This document shows, in pieces, positions 43,654 to 51,501 of a DNA stretch of 64,000 bases. The translations under genes and the position numbers were made by a program. The stretch's first letter is position 1. Each line of letters begins with the position of its first letter. The stretch comes from VRUE01 sp963698085 (GTDB lineage: Bacteria > Actinomycetota > Thermoleophilia > Solirubrobacterales > 70-9): contig OY969122.1 of assembly GCA_963698085.1 (NCBI GenBank), forward strand, positions 1,550,001 through 1,614,000. The letters run 5' to 3'. The notes beneath the pieces were generated by a model. That model saw only the letters and a list, made by a program, of their open reading frames with translations, ran no database searches and was not told the DNA's origin.

Positions 43654-44975
43654 GTGGCGGCCCCCAGGGTTTCGGCAGGGCTCTGCACGGCGCTGATCCG
43701 ACTGACGTCGTCGAGTTGCGGGCCTGCTTCCTCGATCACGCGCTCGAACTCACCGCGGAACTTCTTCACCATCGCGCTGACCGGCATCGCCATCGAGTCG
43801 CCGAGCACGCAGAGGCAGTGGCCCATGATGTTCTCCTGGACCGAGCTGATGATGTCGAGGTCCATCGGCGTCGCCTCGCCGCGCACGACCCTTTCCAGCA
43901 TCTTCACCGTCCAGTTGGTGCCCTCGCGGCAGGGGGTGCACTTGCCGCAGGACTCGTGGTGGTAGAAGCGCGCCGTGCGCAGCGCCATGTGCGGGATCGA
44001 GACGCTGTCGTCGGCGACGATGATTGAGCCCGAGCCGAGCATCGAGCCGGCTTCGGCCATTGCCTCGAAGGAGTAGGGCAGGTCCATCCCGTCCTCAGCG
44101 GTGAGAACCGGGGCGGAGGAGCCCCCGGGGTAGAAGGCCTTGACCTCGCGCCCCTCGAGCGGGCCGCCGGCGAGGTCGTAGACCAGCTCACGGGTCGGAA
44201 TCCCCAGCTCGACCTCGTAGTTGCCGGGCCGCCGCACGCCGCCTGAGACGGAGACGACCTTGGTTCCAGGTGACTGCTCGGTGCCGTAGCCCCGGAACCA
44301 CTCGGCGCCGTGGGCAACGATGCGGGGCACGTTGGAGAGCGTCTCGACGTTGTTGATCAGCGTCGGCCCGCCGTAGAGGCCCTGCACCGCGGGGAACGGC
44401 GGCTTCAGCCGCGGGTTGCCGCGCTTGCCCTCGAGCGCATCGAGCAGCGCCGTCTCCTCGCCGCAGATGTAGGCCCCCGCTCCTCGATGCACGATCAGCT
44501 CGAGGTCGCGTCGCGAGCCGAGGATGTCCACCCCCAGGTATCCCGCCTCATACGCTTCGGCGACCGCGGTATCGAGGATGTCGGCCTGCAGGTCGTACTC
44601 GCCGCGGATGAAGATGAAGGCGTGGCCGGCGTCGGCGGCGATCGCGGCGATCGCGATCCCCTCGATCAGCTGGTGCGGGTTGCGCTGCATCAGCTCGCGG
44701 TCCTTGAAGGCTCCCGGCTCGGACTCATCGGCGTTGCAGCAGAGGTACTTGGCCATTTCGCCGCGCGGCAAGAAGGAGGCCTTTTTGCCCATCGAGAAGC
44801 CGGCGCCGCCGCGACCGCGCAGGCCGGAGTCTTCGAGCTCCTTGAGGATCTCGTCGGCCTCCATCTCGCGGTAGGCCTTCTCCAGCGTGGCGTAGCCGCC
44901 GTAGCTCTTGTAGCCGTCGATCGTGCGCAGCGCCGGGTCCTCGGCGTGCTCGAGCAGGATGCGTGTCTCAGGCAT
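43650..44975 (-). CDS. nuoF: NADH-quinone oxidoreductase subunit F
   Basis: 441 residues from ATG 44975. NADH- and FMN-binding subunit: FMN/NADH glycine-rich segments SGLRGRGGAGFSMGKK and GAGAYICGEETALLDALEG, and the N3 cluster motif ESCGKCTPCREG with the fourth Cys in MGHCLCVLG. It accepts hydride from NADH. Start overlaps the nuoE stop by eight bases, and its stop overlaps the GTG of nuoG. Confidence 0.97.
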   Translation of the reverse strand: MPETRILLEHAEDPALRTIDGYKSYGGYATLEKAYREMEADEILKELEDSGLRGRGGAGFSMGKKASFLPRGEMAKYLCCNADESEPGAFKDRELMQRNPHQLIEGIAIAAIAADAGHAFIFIRGEYDLQADILDTAVAEAYEAGYLGVDILGSRRDLELIVHRGAGAYICGEETALLDALEGKRGNPRLKPPFPAVQGLYGGPTLINNVETLSNVPRIVAHGAEWFRGYGTEQSPGTKVVSVSGGVRRPGNYEVELGIPTRELVYDLAGGPLEGREVKAFYPGGSSAPVLTAEDGMDLPYSFEAMAEAGSMLGSGSIIVADDSVSIPHMALRTARFYHHESCGKCTPCREGTNWTVKMLERVVRGEATPMDLDIISSVQENIMGHCLCVLGDSMAMPVSAMVKKFRGEFERVIEEAGPQLDDVSRISAVQSPAETLGAAT

Positions 44976-45585
44976 CACGGCCCCCGTTCGCGCCGGCCGC
45001 ATCTCCTGCCAGCGGCCGCCGCTCCAGCGCCTTGCCGGGCAGCACGTCCTCGCCGGCCAGCAGCTGGTCGATCGCCGTCTTTGCTTCGTCCGGCTCCAGC
45101 GGCCCGAAGTAACGCTCGTCGATCGAGGCCATCGGCGCGATGTCGCAGGCGCCGAGGCACTCGAAGCCGGTGACGTACAGGTCCTCCTGCCCCTCGGCGG
45201 CGCCGCGGAACGCATCGAGCAGCTCGTCGCCGCCGCGCATCCAGCAGCTGATGTTGGTGCAGACGGCGACTTTGTGCGAGCCCACCGGCTCGGTGTGGAG
45301 CAGGTCGTAGAAGGAGGCCACCGACTCCAAGTAGGCGGGCGTCACCCGCATCACCGCGGCCGCTTGGCGGATGCCCTCCGGCGTGCACCAGCCGTAGAGC
45401 CGCTGCACCGCCCACAGCGCCGGGATCGAGACCGAGTGGCGGTCGGGGTAGCGACCCATCAGCGTTTCGATCTGTTCGCGCAGCTGCTGTGGACACTCGA
45501 CTTCGTGCAGCTCGGGAATCGCCTCCGGGTTGCGCTCGGGGACGCGCCCCTCGCTGACCGCGGGATCGACCGGCAACTCGCTCAT
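44968..45585 (-). CDS. nuoE: NADH-quinone oxidoreductase subunit E
   Basis: 205 residues, thioredoxin-like 2Fe-2S subunit: cluster ligands in CTNISCWMRGG and FECLGACDIAP. The helical N-terminus is somewhat long (the first 35 residues are a hydrophilic extension). It partners NuoF in the NADH dehydrogenase module. It overlaps nuoD by four bases. Confidence 0.96.
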   Translation of the reverse strand: MSELPVDPAVSEGRVPERNPEAIPELHEVECPQQLREQIETLMGRYPDRHSVSIPALWAVQRLYGWCTPEGIRQAAAVMRVTPAYLESVASFYDLLHTEPVGSHKVAVCTNISCWMRGGDELLDAFRGAAEGQEDLYVTGFECLGACDIAPMASIDERYFGPLEPDEAKTAIDQLLAGEDVLPGKALERRPLAGDAAGANGGRDA

Positions 45586-46823
45586 CGATCTACACCCCCC
45601 AGGATCGGGTCGAGCATGCCGAGGCTGCAGATCATGTCGGCGACGTAGCCGTCAACCGACATGTCCCTGAAGGCCTGCAGGTTGACAAAGGAGGGGTCGC
45701 GGTAGTGGACCCGGGCCGGCTTCGCGGAGCCGTCGGCGAGGAGGAAGCAGCCGACCTCGCCGCGCGGCGACTCAATCGCGTAGTAGACCTCGCCGGCCTC
45801 GACCCGATAGCCCTCGGTGACGAGCTTGAAGTGGTGGATCAGCGACTCCATCGAGGTCGGCAGCTCCGAGCGCGGCGGCAGCACGTACTTGCGGTCGTCT
45901 GCGATGAAGGGACCCTCGGGCATCCCGTCGAGCGCTTGCTCGATGATCCGCACCGACTCGACCATCTCCGCCACCCGCACCCGGTAGCGGTCGTAGTTGT
46001 CGCCGACGGTGCCGACCGGGATCTTGAAGTCCATCTCGGGGTAGGCGAGGTAGTCGAATGCCTTGCGCAGGTCCCAGGGCTCGCCGGCGGCGCGCAGCAA
46101 CGGCCCGGTCACGCCCAGCTCCAGCAGCCGCTCGCGCGGGACGATCCCGGTGCCTTTGGTCCGCGAGAGGAAGACCTCGTTGCGGTCGAGCAGGTCTTGG
46201 TACTGGCCGACCCGGATCGGCATATCGGCGATGAACTCGCGCAGCTTCGCCTCGAAGCCGAGCGGAATGTCCTCAATCACGCCGCCGACCTGGAAGTAGC
46301 GGGTGTGCATCCGCTGCCCGGTCGCCATCTCGAAGAGGTCGAGGATCTTGTCGCGCTCGCGGAAGCAGTACCAGAGCATCGAGATCGCGCCGAGGTCGAG
46401 CGCCGTCGTCCCCAGCCAGACCAGGTGGGAGTGGATCCGGTTGAGCTCGAGGAAGATCGTCCGCAGGTACTTGGCGCGGGGCGGGATCTCTAAGTCGACG
46501 ATGCGCTCGACGGCGCCGCAGAAGGCCTCCATCTGGAAGAAGTAGGAGACGTAGTCCATCCGCTCGACGAAGGGGATGACCTTCCAATAGCTCTTGTCCT
46601 CGCAGGACTTTTCGATCCCGGTGTGGACGTAGCCGATCACCGGCTTCAGGTCGCGCACCATCTCGCCTTCGAGGTCGACGACGAGGCGCAGCACCCCATG
46701 CGTCGCCGGGTGGTGCGGCCCGATATTGATCGTCATCACCTCGGTGTCCAGGGACGTGCCGGTGCTCCGGTGCCCATATGGACCTCTCTCCACCGGCACG
46801 TCTTGGGTGCGGGCCTCAGCCAT
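45582..46823 (-). CDS. nuoD: NADH-quinone oxidoreductase subunit D
   Basis: 413 residues from ATG 46823, within the end of nuoC. 49-kDa-type subunit forming the quinone cavity: INIGPHHPATHGVLRLVVDL, GYVHTGIEKSCEDKSYWKV, and the C-terminal PSFVNLQAFRDMSVDGYVAD. Normal length. Residues about 8-24 (DVPVERGPYGHRSTGTSL) are encoded by a 50-bp palindrome (46753-46802) that has a second copy at 54881-54930, so the disordered N-terminus was extended by a repeat. Confidence 0.96.
   Translation of the reverse strand: MAEARTQDVPVERGPYGHRSTGTSLDTEVMTINIGPHHPATHGVLRLVVDLEGEMVRDLKPVIGYVHTGIEKSCEDKSYWKVIPFVERMDYVSYFFQMEAFCGAVERIVDLEIPPRAKYLRTIFLELNRIHSHLVWLGTTALDLGAISMLWYCFRERDKILDLFEMATGQRMHTRYFQVGGVIEDIPLGFEAKLREFIADMPIRVGQYQDLLDRNEVFLSRTKGTGIVPRERLLELGVTGPLLRAAGEPWDLRKAFDYLAYPEMDFKIPVGTVGDNYDRYRVRVAEMVESVRIIEQALDGMPEGPFIADDRKYVLPPRSELPTSMESLIHHFKLVTEGYRVEAGEVYYAIESPRGEVGCFLLADGSAKPARVHYRDPSFVNLQAFRDMSVDGYVADMICSLGMLDPILGGVDR
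46753..46802. repeat. 50-bp palindrome copy inside the 5' end of nuoD
   Basis: 12-bp outer arms GACGTGCCGGTG / CACCGGCACGTC, centre CCATATGGACCTCT. It aligns without gaps to the perfect palindrome at 54881-54930, differing at eight positions, seven of them in the left half. It is translated in nuoD. Confidence 0.9.
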
Positions 46824-47424
46824 AGTTGCGCTCGTTGTAGGTGAAGGTGACGGGCTCGCCACCGACGGGGAAGTCGCGGCGCTGCGGCCAGCCGACGTAG
46901 TCGTCCGGGAGCAGGATGCGGGTCAGGTTGGGATGGCCCCTGAACACGATCCCGAAAAAATCAAAGACCTCCCGCTCCTGGAACTCCGCCGTAGGGAACA
47001 GCTCCACACACGAATCGATCTCCGGAAGCGCCTCTGCCGCGGGTGGCGGCGTAGGGGGGACCTCCCCTGAGGAAGCTTTAGCTACCGGAAGGGGAGGTGG
47101 GTCCCCTGCGCCGACAGGACCCGCGGCCGACGGGCCATGAAGCATCGCTTTCACCCTGAGTCGCTCCACGCGATCTCTGTTCAGCAGCTCGTAGTGGACC
47201 GCGAAGCGAGGGGAAGCTGGGAGGTAATCCGCAGCGTGGAGGCTAGAGAGGAACGTGTATTCCTGGCCGGGGGACTCGCGGAGCCAGGTCAGCACGGCGA
47301 TGATTTGTCTTGGGTCGACGACCAACGCCGGCTGGTCGCGGTCGAAGCTGGTATCGAGCACCGCGCCGGGGTGGTCCTGCTCGATCTCGCCTCGGATCAG
47401 CTCGAGTCCAGGGGCATCAGGCAC
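46816..47424 (-). CDS. nuoC: NADH-quinone oxidoreductase subunit C
   Basis: 202 residues from a GTG. 30-kDa-type subunit of the peripheral arm: EYTFLSSLHAADYLP, the signature EFQEREVFDFFGIVFRGHPN and LLPDDYVGWPQRRDFPVGG. Between RVKAMLHG and EIDSCVELFP, where homologues have only a short loop, residues about 100-129 (AAGPVGAGDPPPLPVAKASS to PTPPPAA) are encoded by a 90-bp palindromic element. The insertion is exactly 30 codons, keeps the frame, and lies between two structural elements. Start overlaps the nuoB stop by eight bases. Confidence 0.95.
   Translation of the reverse strand: MPDAPGLELIRGEIEQDHPGAVLDTSFDRDQPALVVDPRQIIAVLTWLRESPGQEYTFLSSLHAADYLPASPRFAVHYELLNRDRVERLRVKAMLHGPSAAGPVGAGDPPPLPVAKASSGEVPPTPPPAAEALPEIDSCVELFPTAEFQEREVFDFFGIVFRGHPNLTRILLPDDYVGWPQRRDFPVGGEPVTFTYNERNYG
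47037..47126. repeat. 90-bp palindromic element in frame inside nuoC (conserved-end family)
   Basis: Ends CCGCGGGT (47037-47044) and ACCCGCGG (47119-47126), the same as the odhA copy. Inner stem ACCTCCCC (47060-47067) with GGGGAGGT (47091-47098), loop GAGGAAGCTTTAGCTACCG shared with 33386-33476. On the coding strand it is translated in the same reading frame as in odhA (AAGPV at its start, PTPP at its end). Confidence 0.93.
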
Positions 47425-48064
47425 GGATCAGCCCTCGGGCCGTCTCGTAAGCCTCCGCTGCCTCCGGGCTCGGGTCGCTGCGCGGGCCGCCGCGGGCCCA
47501 CTCCTCGGTGCCGGCGGCGTTGTAGCGCTGGCGCCAGCCTTGGTCGGGGTTGCCCATGATCTTGCGCTGCAGCTTGGTGAAGCCGTAGAGGACCGCCTCG
47601 GGCCGCGGCGGGCAGCCGGGGATGTGGAGGTCGATCGGCATGAACTTGTCGGCCCCCTGGACGACGGCGTAGTTGGAGAACATGCCGCCGGAGGAAGAGC
47701 AGGCACCCATCGAGATCGCCCATTTCGGCTCCAGCATCTGGTCGTAGAGGCGGCGGACGACCGGCGCCATTTTGATCGAGACCCGGCCCGAGAGGATGAT
47801 CATGTCGGCCTGGCGCGGCGAGGCCCGCAGCGCCTCGGCGCCGAAGCGGGCGAGGTCATAGCGGGCGGTGACGATCGAGATCGGCGCCTCGATCGCGCAG
47901 CAGGCGAGGCCGAAGGTGAGCGGGAAGCAGGAGTTGGCCCGCGCCCAGCCGAGCAGCTTGTCGAAGTTGGTCATTACGACTTTTTCCTCGACATAGCGCT
48001 CCAGCTCGTCTCCCTCGAGATCGCCGCGCAGCATGTCGCGGGCGCGCAACTGGCGGTCCCGCAT
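47417..48064 (-). CDS. nuoB: NADH-quinone oxidoreductase subunit B
   Basis: 215 residues from ATG 48064; a TTG at 48085 would overlap nuoA. Holds the terminal 4Fe-4S cluster N2: FGLACCAIEA, MGACSSSGGMF and IPGCPPRPEA. Electrons pass from here to quinone. Normal length apart from a somewhat long C-terminal tail (WARGGPRSDPSPEAAEAYE). A GGAGG lies about 14 bases before the ATG. Confidence 0.96.
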   Translation of the reverse strand: MRDRQLRARDMLRGDLEGDELERYVEEKVVMTNFDKLLGWARANSCFPLTFGLACCAIEAPISIVTARYDLARFGAEALRASPRQADMIILSGRVSIKMAPVVRRLYDQMLEPKWAISMGACSSSGGMFSNYAVVQGADKFMPIDLHIPGCPPRPEAVLYGFTKLQRKIMGNPDQGWRQRYNAAGTEEWARGGPRSDPSPEAAEAYETARGLIRA

Positions 48065-48075
48065 CGTCTGTCGCT

Positions 48076-48453
48076 CTACCTCCAATCCAGTGCACCCTTT
48101 CGCCAGACGTAGACGAAGGCGATCAGCAGCAGGACGACGAAGACGACCAGCTCGCCGAGGACGAAAAGGCTGTCGGCGTCCTTGAGGATGACGCCGATCG
48201 GGTAGAGGAAGACCACCTCGATGTCGAAGAGGATGAAGAGCATCGCGATCAGGTAGAAGCCGACGCCGAAGCGCATCCCGCCCGAGGGCTCGACTGGGAT
48301 GCCGGACTCATATGGCTCTGCCTGGCGGCGGCTCGCGGCGGTCGACTTCTGCGGCCGCTTCGGCCCGATCACGTGGTTGAGCAGGACGAAGGCGGTGCCG
48401 ACGCCGAGGCCGAGCAGGGCGAAGACGAGGATCGGTAGATAGCTCTTCAGCAT
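48076..48453 (-). CDS. nuoA: NADH-quinone oxidoreductase subunit A
   Basis: 125 residues from ATG 48453. Three helices, with the conserved cluster PYESGIPVEPSGGMRFGVGF between helix one and two and LFILFDIEVVFLYPIGVIL in the second helix (charged E/D of the quinone end). First gene of the operon, with the likely promoter in the 155-bp gap to the divergent gene at 48609. Confidence 0.96.
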   Translation of the reverse strand: MLKSYLPILVFALLGLGVGTAFVLLNHVIGPKRPQKSTAASRRQAEPYESGIPVEPSGGMRFGVGFYLIAMLFILFDIEVVFLYPIGVILKDADSLFVLGELVVFVVLLLIAFVYVWRKGALDWR

Positions 48454-48608
48454 TGGGGTGGAGATGCGGCGGCCGTTTCGGCGGGCGCTCCCCGCGCCTT
48501 TCGTCGCCTGCACTCGCTGTTATACACCCACCTTGTGACAACTTGCTACATAGTGATTTTCCGCATCAGCAAGCCGAATCCCGACCCTTTCAGGCGGATT
48601 TAGGACAG
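48454..48608. promoter_or_regulatory. Divergent intergenic region with possible nuo promoter
   Basis: This A+T-richer gap between nuoA and the plus-strand gene at 48609 must hold the nuo promoter. On the minus strand TATAAC (48519-48524) is the best -10-like box; no convincing -35 box is found at 17 bp, although TTGTCA lies 11 bp upstream. No recognisable operator palindrome is seen. Confidence 0.35.
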
Positions 48609-49043
48609 ATGGTCACGGTCCACCTCGTAGTCGGTTGCGCGCTGATCGCACTCAACCTCGCCGCCTTCGCCTTCGGCGGCATCGCCTGGCTGCGCGCTCG
48701 CTCCTCGGTCCCCTTCTGGTACCTGCTCCGCGCCGCCCAGGTCGCCGTCTTCCTGCAAGCGCTGCTCGGCGGCCTGCTCCTCTTAACTGGCCACGAACAG
48801 GTGGACGAAATCCACTACCTCTACGGCATCCTGCCCCTCGTCGTCTCCTTTCTCGCCGAGGGCGCCCGCGCCGGCGCCGCCCAGCGCGAGCTCGGCGAGC
48901 TCGACTTCGAATCCCTCCCCGGCGACGACCAACAGGCCCTAGCCCTGGCCATAGTCCGCCGCGAGATGGGCATCATGGCCGTCAGCTGCGGCGTCATCCT
49001 CTTCCTAGGCCTCCGCGCCGCCGCCAGCAGCGGCGCCTTCTAG
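48609..49043 (+). CDS. Hypothetical membrane protein, four helices
   Basis: 144 residues from ATG 48609. Four hydrophobic segments (VVGCALIALNLAAFAFGGIA, a second at AQVAVFLQALLGGLLLL, a third at YGILPLVVSFLAEGA and a C-terminal MAVSCGVILFLGLRAA), with an acidic loop GELDFESLPGDDQQA between. It is divergent from nuoA. Its 3' end overlaps the convergent gene (49005-49043) by 39 bp. No family recognised. Confidence 0.65.
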   Translation: MVTVHLVVGCALIALNLAAFAFGGIAWLRARSSVPFWYLLRAAQVAVFLQALLGGLLLLTGHEQVDEIHYLYGILPLVVSFLAEGARAGAAQRELGELDFESLPGDDQQALALAIVRREMGIMAVSCGVILFLGLRAAASSGAF

Positions 49044-49853
49044 CCACCGCCACGCGGACGGCCACAGCAGCAGCCCGGTGAGGACGAAGAGCAGGAGCGT
49101 GCCGGTGAGCGTCAGCGTGGCGATCAGCGCGGCTCCACCGAGGGTGCCGAAGTAGAGGCTGGCGAGGGCTGCGAGTAAGGCGATGGCACCGCCGGCCCAT
49201 CCGCGATGTGCCAGAGCCAGCCGGCGTGTGGGCTCGATCGCGCCGGTCAGGAGGATGCCGAGGACCGCCAGCGGGATCAGCGACCAGCTGCCGATCGCAT
49301 CGATCCGATCGAAGTTGGTCCGCGGCGACTCGTACGACGGCTCGTTGCCTTCGACCCGCTCGACTTCGTCGTCGTCCGCGGACTGGCGATAGCCCGGAAT
49401 GGAAACCGTGGCCGGCGGCTGGCAGCCGATCTGGCCGAGCTTGGCGCCGCCGGCCGAGACAGCTTCCGCGAAGACGACCGCGTCCGCTTCGGCTGGAAAA
49501 CCGAACAGCTCCGCGTCGCCGCGTTTCTTCTTGAAGGGCTCGGTTCCCGTGCCGTACACGGCAAATCCGTAGGCGGGGTTGACGTCTTGGCTGGTGGCGC
49601 TGAGGAAGATGCGGTCGTCCGGCTCGAGCCATCCGAGGTCGAAGCTCCCGCCGGGCTGCGACCGCCTCAGCCTGCCTGCCTGGCGGCAGTTAACGAAGAT
49701 TTGGACCACGCTGCGGTTGTTGAAGACCTCGACCACCACATGGCGATGGGTCTCCCGGACGACCGCCCGGCCGGCGGTCAGCCCCGAGCCGAGCAGGGCG
49801 ATCGTCAGCAGCAGCGTGCCGAGGACGACCCGTACCCCCCGCTTTCTCAGCAT
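49005..49853 (-). CDS. Membrane-anchored exported hypothetical protein
   Basis: 282 residues from ATG 49853. N-terminal signal-anchor (VRVVLGTLLLTIALLGSGLTAG), an exported beta-rich domain with two cysteines (FVNCRQAGR and QIGCQPPATVSIPGYR), then four hydrophobic helices in the last 100 residues. The mixed topology suggests an extracellular sensing or binding domain tied to a membrane bundle. It is translationally coupled to the upstream secreted protein (overlap ATGCTGA, 49847-49853). Function unknown. Confidence 0.6.
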   Translation of the reverse strand: MLRKRGVRVVLGTLLLTIALLGSGLTAGRAVVRETHRHVVVEVFNNRSVVQIFVNCRQAGRLRRSQPGGSFDLGWLEPDDRIFLSATSQDVNPAYGFAVYGTGTEPFKKKRGDAELFGFPAEADAVVFAEAVSAGGAKLGQIGCQPPATVSIPGYRQSADDDEVERVEGNEPSYESPRTNFDRIDAIGSWSLIPLAVLGILLTGAIEPTRRLALAHRGWAGGAIALLAALASLYFGTLGGAALIATLTLTGTLLLFVLTGLLLWPSAWRWLEGAAAGGGAEA

Positions 49854-50455
49854 CGTTTTTCGTCGAAGACCGGCTTGCCCTGAAAGGTGGCGTCGACTTC
49901 CAGGATCCGCACCTTGAAATCGACGCTCCGATCCCAGCCGGCCAGGTCGAGTCTCGCCTCCAGCCGGTAGGGCTGCCCGCACTCCGGCAGGCGGGCGACG
50001 TTGAGCGTGCCCTCGAACAGGCCGGCGTTGTGCCGCTCGCCCCGCAGGTGGAACAGCTCGCTCTCGCGCACGGTCAGGGAAACCTCGACCTCGCCGGGCA
50101 GCGGCGGGGGCGCGATGCCGCAGCGCAGCGGCGGCTCGGGGTCGAGGAGCCTGATCCGCGCGGAGTAGCTGGCGCTGTTGCCGTTCCGCGTGTTCTCCTG
50201 GCCGGCTTCGAAGCGATACACGCCGGCGCAGGGGATGCGCGAGACGTTCGCGCTCACCTCGAACGGGCCGGAGGCGCCGATGCCGCTGCTGCGGTGCCCG
50301 CGCACGGCCAGCGTCGGCCGTTCGGCGCCGCTGCGGCTGAGCTCGAAGCCGACGGTGAAGGTCGACTCATCCAGGCTTTCCGCTTCGGTGGCCCTGCCAG
50401 CGGGGCTTGCCGACAGGGCCAACGCGAGCGCGGTCAGACAGGCGCCCGCGAGCAC
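49847..50455 (-). CDS. Secreted hypothetical protein
   Basis: 202 residues from a GTG at 50455, preceded by GAAGG. Signal peptide VLAGACLTALALALSASPAG. Two similar beta-rich segments are visible, each with a GVYRFEAGQ- or PYRLEARLDL-type strand and a paired cysteine (IPCAGVYRF, LPECGQPYRL), suggesting two tandem Ig-like or beta-sandwich domains. Cotranscribed with the next gene. Function unknown. Confidence 0.6.
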   Translation of the reverse strand: MLAGACLTALALALSASPAGRATEAESLDESTFTVGFELSRSGAERPTLAVRGHRSSGIGASGPFEVSANVSRIPCAGVYRFEAGQENTRNGNSASYSARIRLLDPEPPLRCGIAPPPLPGEVEVSLTVRESELFHLRGERHNAGLFEGTLNVARLPECGQPYRLEARLDLAGWDRSVDFKVRILEVDATFQGKPVFDEKRC

Positions 50456-50583
50456 CCTTCGTCCCCCGCGCTTTGGAACGTGGCTGTACGTAAATACTCC
50501 TCCGCTGGGCCCGACCAGCGACCTGAACTGTATCGAGAACTGTCTGGAAGTTTGTTGTCTCCAGGTTGCGGCGCCGCGCGCGT

Positions 50584-51060
50584 TCAGCCCAGCGGCCGGT
50601 ATTCGCCGGCGTGGAAGACGAGCGGGTCGCCTTCGCTCGTCTCAAGCGCGGTCACCGCGCCGGTGACGATTACGTGGTCGCCGCCGGCGATCACGTCGCG
50701 CAGGTCGCAGGCGACGAAGGCGAGGGCGTCGTCGAGCGCGGGGATGCCGTCCTCTTCGTGCCAGGCGATGCCGTCCCACTTGTCCGCGATCGGTGCCTTG
50801 GTGGCGAAGGCGCGGGCGATCGACTCCTGGCCGGCGTGCAGGACGCTGATCCCGAAGCGATTGGCGGCCTGCACCGCGAGCAGGGTGCGCGAGCCACGGT
50901 CGAGGCAGGCCAGCATCAGCATCGGCTCGATCGAGAGCGAGCTGACCGCGTTGGCGGTCGCGCCCGCCGGTCCCTGCGGCCCAGAAGCGGCCACGACGGT
51001 GACCCCGGTGGGCAGCATCCCCATCGCGGCGCGGAAGCTGGCGGGGTCGGGCGGACTCAT
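50584..51060 (-). CDS. Flavin reductase-family protein
   Basis: 158 residues from ATG 51060. Flavin reductase/FMN-binding split-barrel of the HpaC/NtaB type: FRAAMGMLPTGVTVVAASG, NAVSSLSIEPMLMLACLDRG, and HVIVTGAVTALET. The family reduces free FMN or FAD with NAD(P)H for a two-component monooxygenase. No monooxygenase gene is adjacent. Divergent from the cytochrome c gene, 30 bp between starts. Confidence 0.88.
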   Translation of the reverse strand: MSPPDPASFRAAMGMLPTGVTVVAASGPQGPAGATANAVSSLSIEPMLMLACLDRGSRTLLAVQAANRFGISVLHAGQESIARAFATKAPIADKWDGIAWHEEDGIPALDDALAFVACDLRDVIAGGDHVIVTGAVTALETSEGDPLVFHAGEYRPLG

Positions 51061-51090
51061 CGCTGGGCTGGACAATATGATGCGCGCCGC

Positions 51091-51489
51091 GTGCGACCTG
51101 CACTGGCAATAGCCCTGGCCGCCCTGGCCGCCCTCGTCCTCGCCGCCTGCGGGTTCGGCGAGGAGGGCATCTCGGTCTCCAAGGACGACCCCGATTACAA
51201 CGGGGCCGTGCTCTTCTCCACCCACTGCAGCGGCTGCCACACGCTGGGTGACGCCGGCACGCAGGGAACCGGCAACCGCAGCGAGCGCACGCAGGGGCCG
51301 AACCTCGACCAGCGAACCGAGACCTACGACGATGCCCTCTTCGCGATCCAGAACGGTGGCTTCTCCGGGGCGATCATGCCCCAGAACATCGTGGTCGGGG
51401 ACGAGGCGGAAGCGGTGGCGCGCTTCGTCGCCAGGTACGCGGGCTCAGAAGCCGAGGAAGCGGCCCGCCCCGGCGACTCCTCGCCGTAA
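51091..51489 (+). CDS. Cytochrome c lipoprotein
   Basis: 132 residues from a GTG. Lipobox ALVLAAC with C20 as the lipidation site. One haem-attachment motif, CSGCH (C45, C48, H49), and a likely distal Met in SGAIMPQN (M95). Single-domain cytochrome c of class I anchored to the outer face of the membrane; a likely electron carrier to a terminal oxidase or a dehydrogenase partner. It ends 12 bp before serS. Confidence 0.87.
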   Translation: MRPALAIALAALAALVLAACGFGEEGISVSKDDPDYNGAVLFSTHCSGCHTLGDAGTQGTGNRSERTQGPNLDQRTETYDDALFAIQNGGFSGAIMPQNIVVGDEAEAVARFVARYAGSEAEEAARPGDSSP

Positions 51490-51501
51490 CCGGAGCCCCC
51501 G

